A stretch of DNA of 6,609 bases from the NCBI GenBank assembly GCA_029880775.1, contig JAOUNV010000113.1, positions 1 through 6,609 on the forward strand. The letters are read 5' to 3'. Within the stretch, counting starts at the first letter, position 1; every line of letters begins with the position of its first letter. Made by a program: the position numbers and the translations under genes. This stretch comes from Nitrospinota bacterium (GTDB taxonomy: Bacteria; Nitrospinota_A; UBA7883). Below are positions 6,203 to 6,609 of this stretch, piece by piece. The notes beneath the pieces were generated by a model. The model did not search any database and was not told the DNA's origin. It was given only the letters and a program-made list of their open reading frames with translations.

Positions 6203-6286
6203 AATAAGCCAGGGAGCAAGTTTCCTGATATCATATCCCAACGGGGCGCTGCTATCCCCGGAATATATTAAAAAAGGAATTTGATT
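6203..6286. promoter_or_regulatory. Divergent rmuC-cysQ intergenic region
   Basis: These 84 bases separate two divergent starts and must hold the rmuC promoter and probably that of cysQ. An AT-rich patch TATATT (6264-6269) and, on the minus strand, TATGAT within 6228-6236 resemble -10 boxes, but neither has a good -35 at the right distance. CGGGG (6242-6246) can pair with CCCCG (6256-6260) in a short hairpin. AAGGA at 6274-6278 is the cysQ ribosome binding site. No firm promoter can be assigned by eye. Confidence 0.35.
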
Positions 6287-6609
6287 TTGACAGAAAACCT
6301 TGACTTGGCGCTATTGGCGCAAAAAGTGGCCCTTATCGCCGCCAGGGCGGGCGAGGCGGCCATGGAGCACTACACGAAGGCGGAGGGCGCCGTGATGACC
6401 AAGGAGGATAACAGCCCCCTCACCTTGGCCGACCTTGCGTCGCACAATCTTATAATCAAAAGGCTCGGCGAGCTGACTCCCGATATACCGGTCCTTTCAG
6501 AGGAGTCGACCGACGAGATCACTTATGACATGCGGAAGGGGTGGAGCCGGTTCTGGCTGGTGGACCCGTTGGACGGCACCAAGGAGTTCATCAAGCGTAA
6601 CGGGGAGTT
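6287..6609 (+). CDS. cysQ: CysQ-like 3'(2'),5'-bisphosphate nucleotidase, N-terminal part (3' truncated by window edge)
   Basis: The frame is open from 6287 to the end of the window: 107 codons plus two bases. It belongs to the inositol-monophosphatase-like, Mg-dependent and Li-sensitive phosphatase superfamily. CysQ removes the 3' phosphate from PAP (3'-phosphoadenosine 5'-phosphate), a by-product of sulfate assimilation. Visible metal-site motifs are the acidic segment SPLTLADLASH, VLSEES (the conserved Glu-Glu) and WLVDPLDGTKEFIKRNGE, whose DPLDGT core with the KEFIKRNGE continuation points to CysQ over SuhB-type inositol phosphatases. The start is most likely TTG 6287, because AGGA at 6275-6278 is eight bases upstream; TTG 6281 is too close to it. 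The first ATG (6362) would delete the first helix (LLAQKVALIAARAGEAA). The catalytic C-terminal half lies beyond the window. Confidence 0.9.
   Translation, partial: MTENLDLALLAQKVALIAARAGEAAMEHYTKAEGAVMTKEDNSPLTLADLASHNLIIKRLGELTPDIPVLSEESTDEITYDMRKGWSRFWLVDPLDGTKEFIKRNGE

Overview
The window looks like chromosomal DNA from a diderm (Gram-negative) bacterium of moderately high GC. It carries the 3' half of a tol-pal envelope locus, whose products only make sense in a cell with an outer membrane. No rRNA, tRNA or other lineage marker is present. A lipoprotein form of CpoB/YbgF and an anchored PpiD-type chaperone placed after it would fit a former deltaproteobacterium or a relative such as Nitrospinota or Nitrospirota, but this is a weak inference.

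Layout. Plus strand, 2-3982: the C-terminal end of tolB (cut by the window edge), pal, a cpoB/ybgF-like TPR lipoprotein gene, and a membrane-anchored SurA/PpiD-type peptidyl-prolyl isomerase gene, closed by a strong intrinsic terminator at 4012-4043. Minus strand, 4063-6202: an exported eight-repeat ankyrin protein preceded by an rmuC-family gene, the two separated by 91 bases. Plus strand again from 6287: the 5' part of a cysQ-like 3'(2'),5'-bisphosphate nucleotidase gene, divergent from rmuC and cut by the right edge.

How the genes fit together. TolB, Pal and CpoB form the periplasmic and outer-membrane side of the Tol-Pal machine, which holds the outer membrane to peptidoglycan and constricts it at division. 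The PpiD-type chaperone could help fold secreted envelope proteins. The ankyrin protein has a Sec signal peptide and so probably also works in the periplasm. RmuC (membrane-anchored, nuclease-like fold) and CysQ (PAP turnover in sulfur metabolism) are housekeeping neighbours.

The main second-look points are regulatory. A hairpin plus T-tract ends only 12 bases before the cpoB start codon. A 20-codon ORF with a good Shine-Dalgarno site bridges cpoB and the isomerase gene by overlapping both. Similar extended -10 elements (TGCTAGATT and TGCTAGAAT) precede pal and the ankyrin gene. I found no CRISPR array, mobile element, defence system or clearly unprecedented gene system; most of the window is ordinary core genome.
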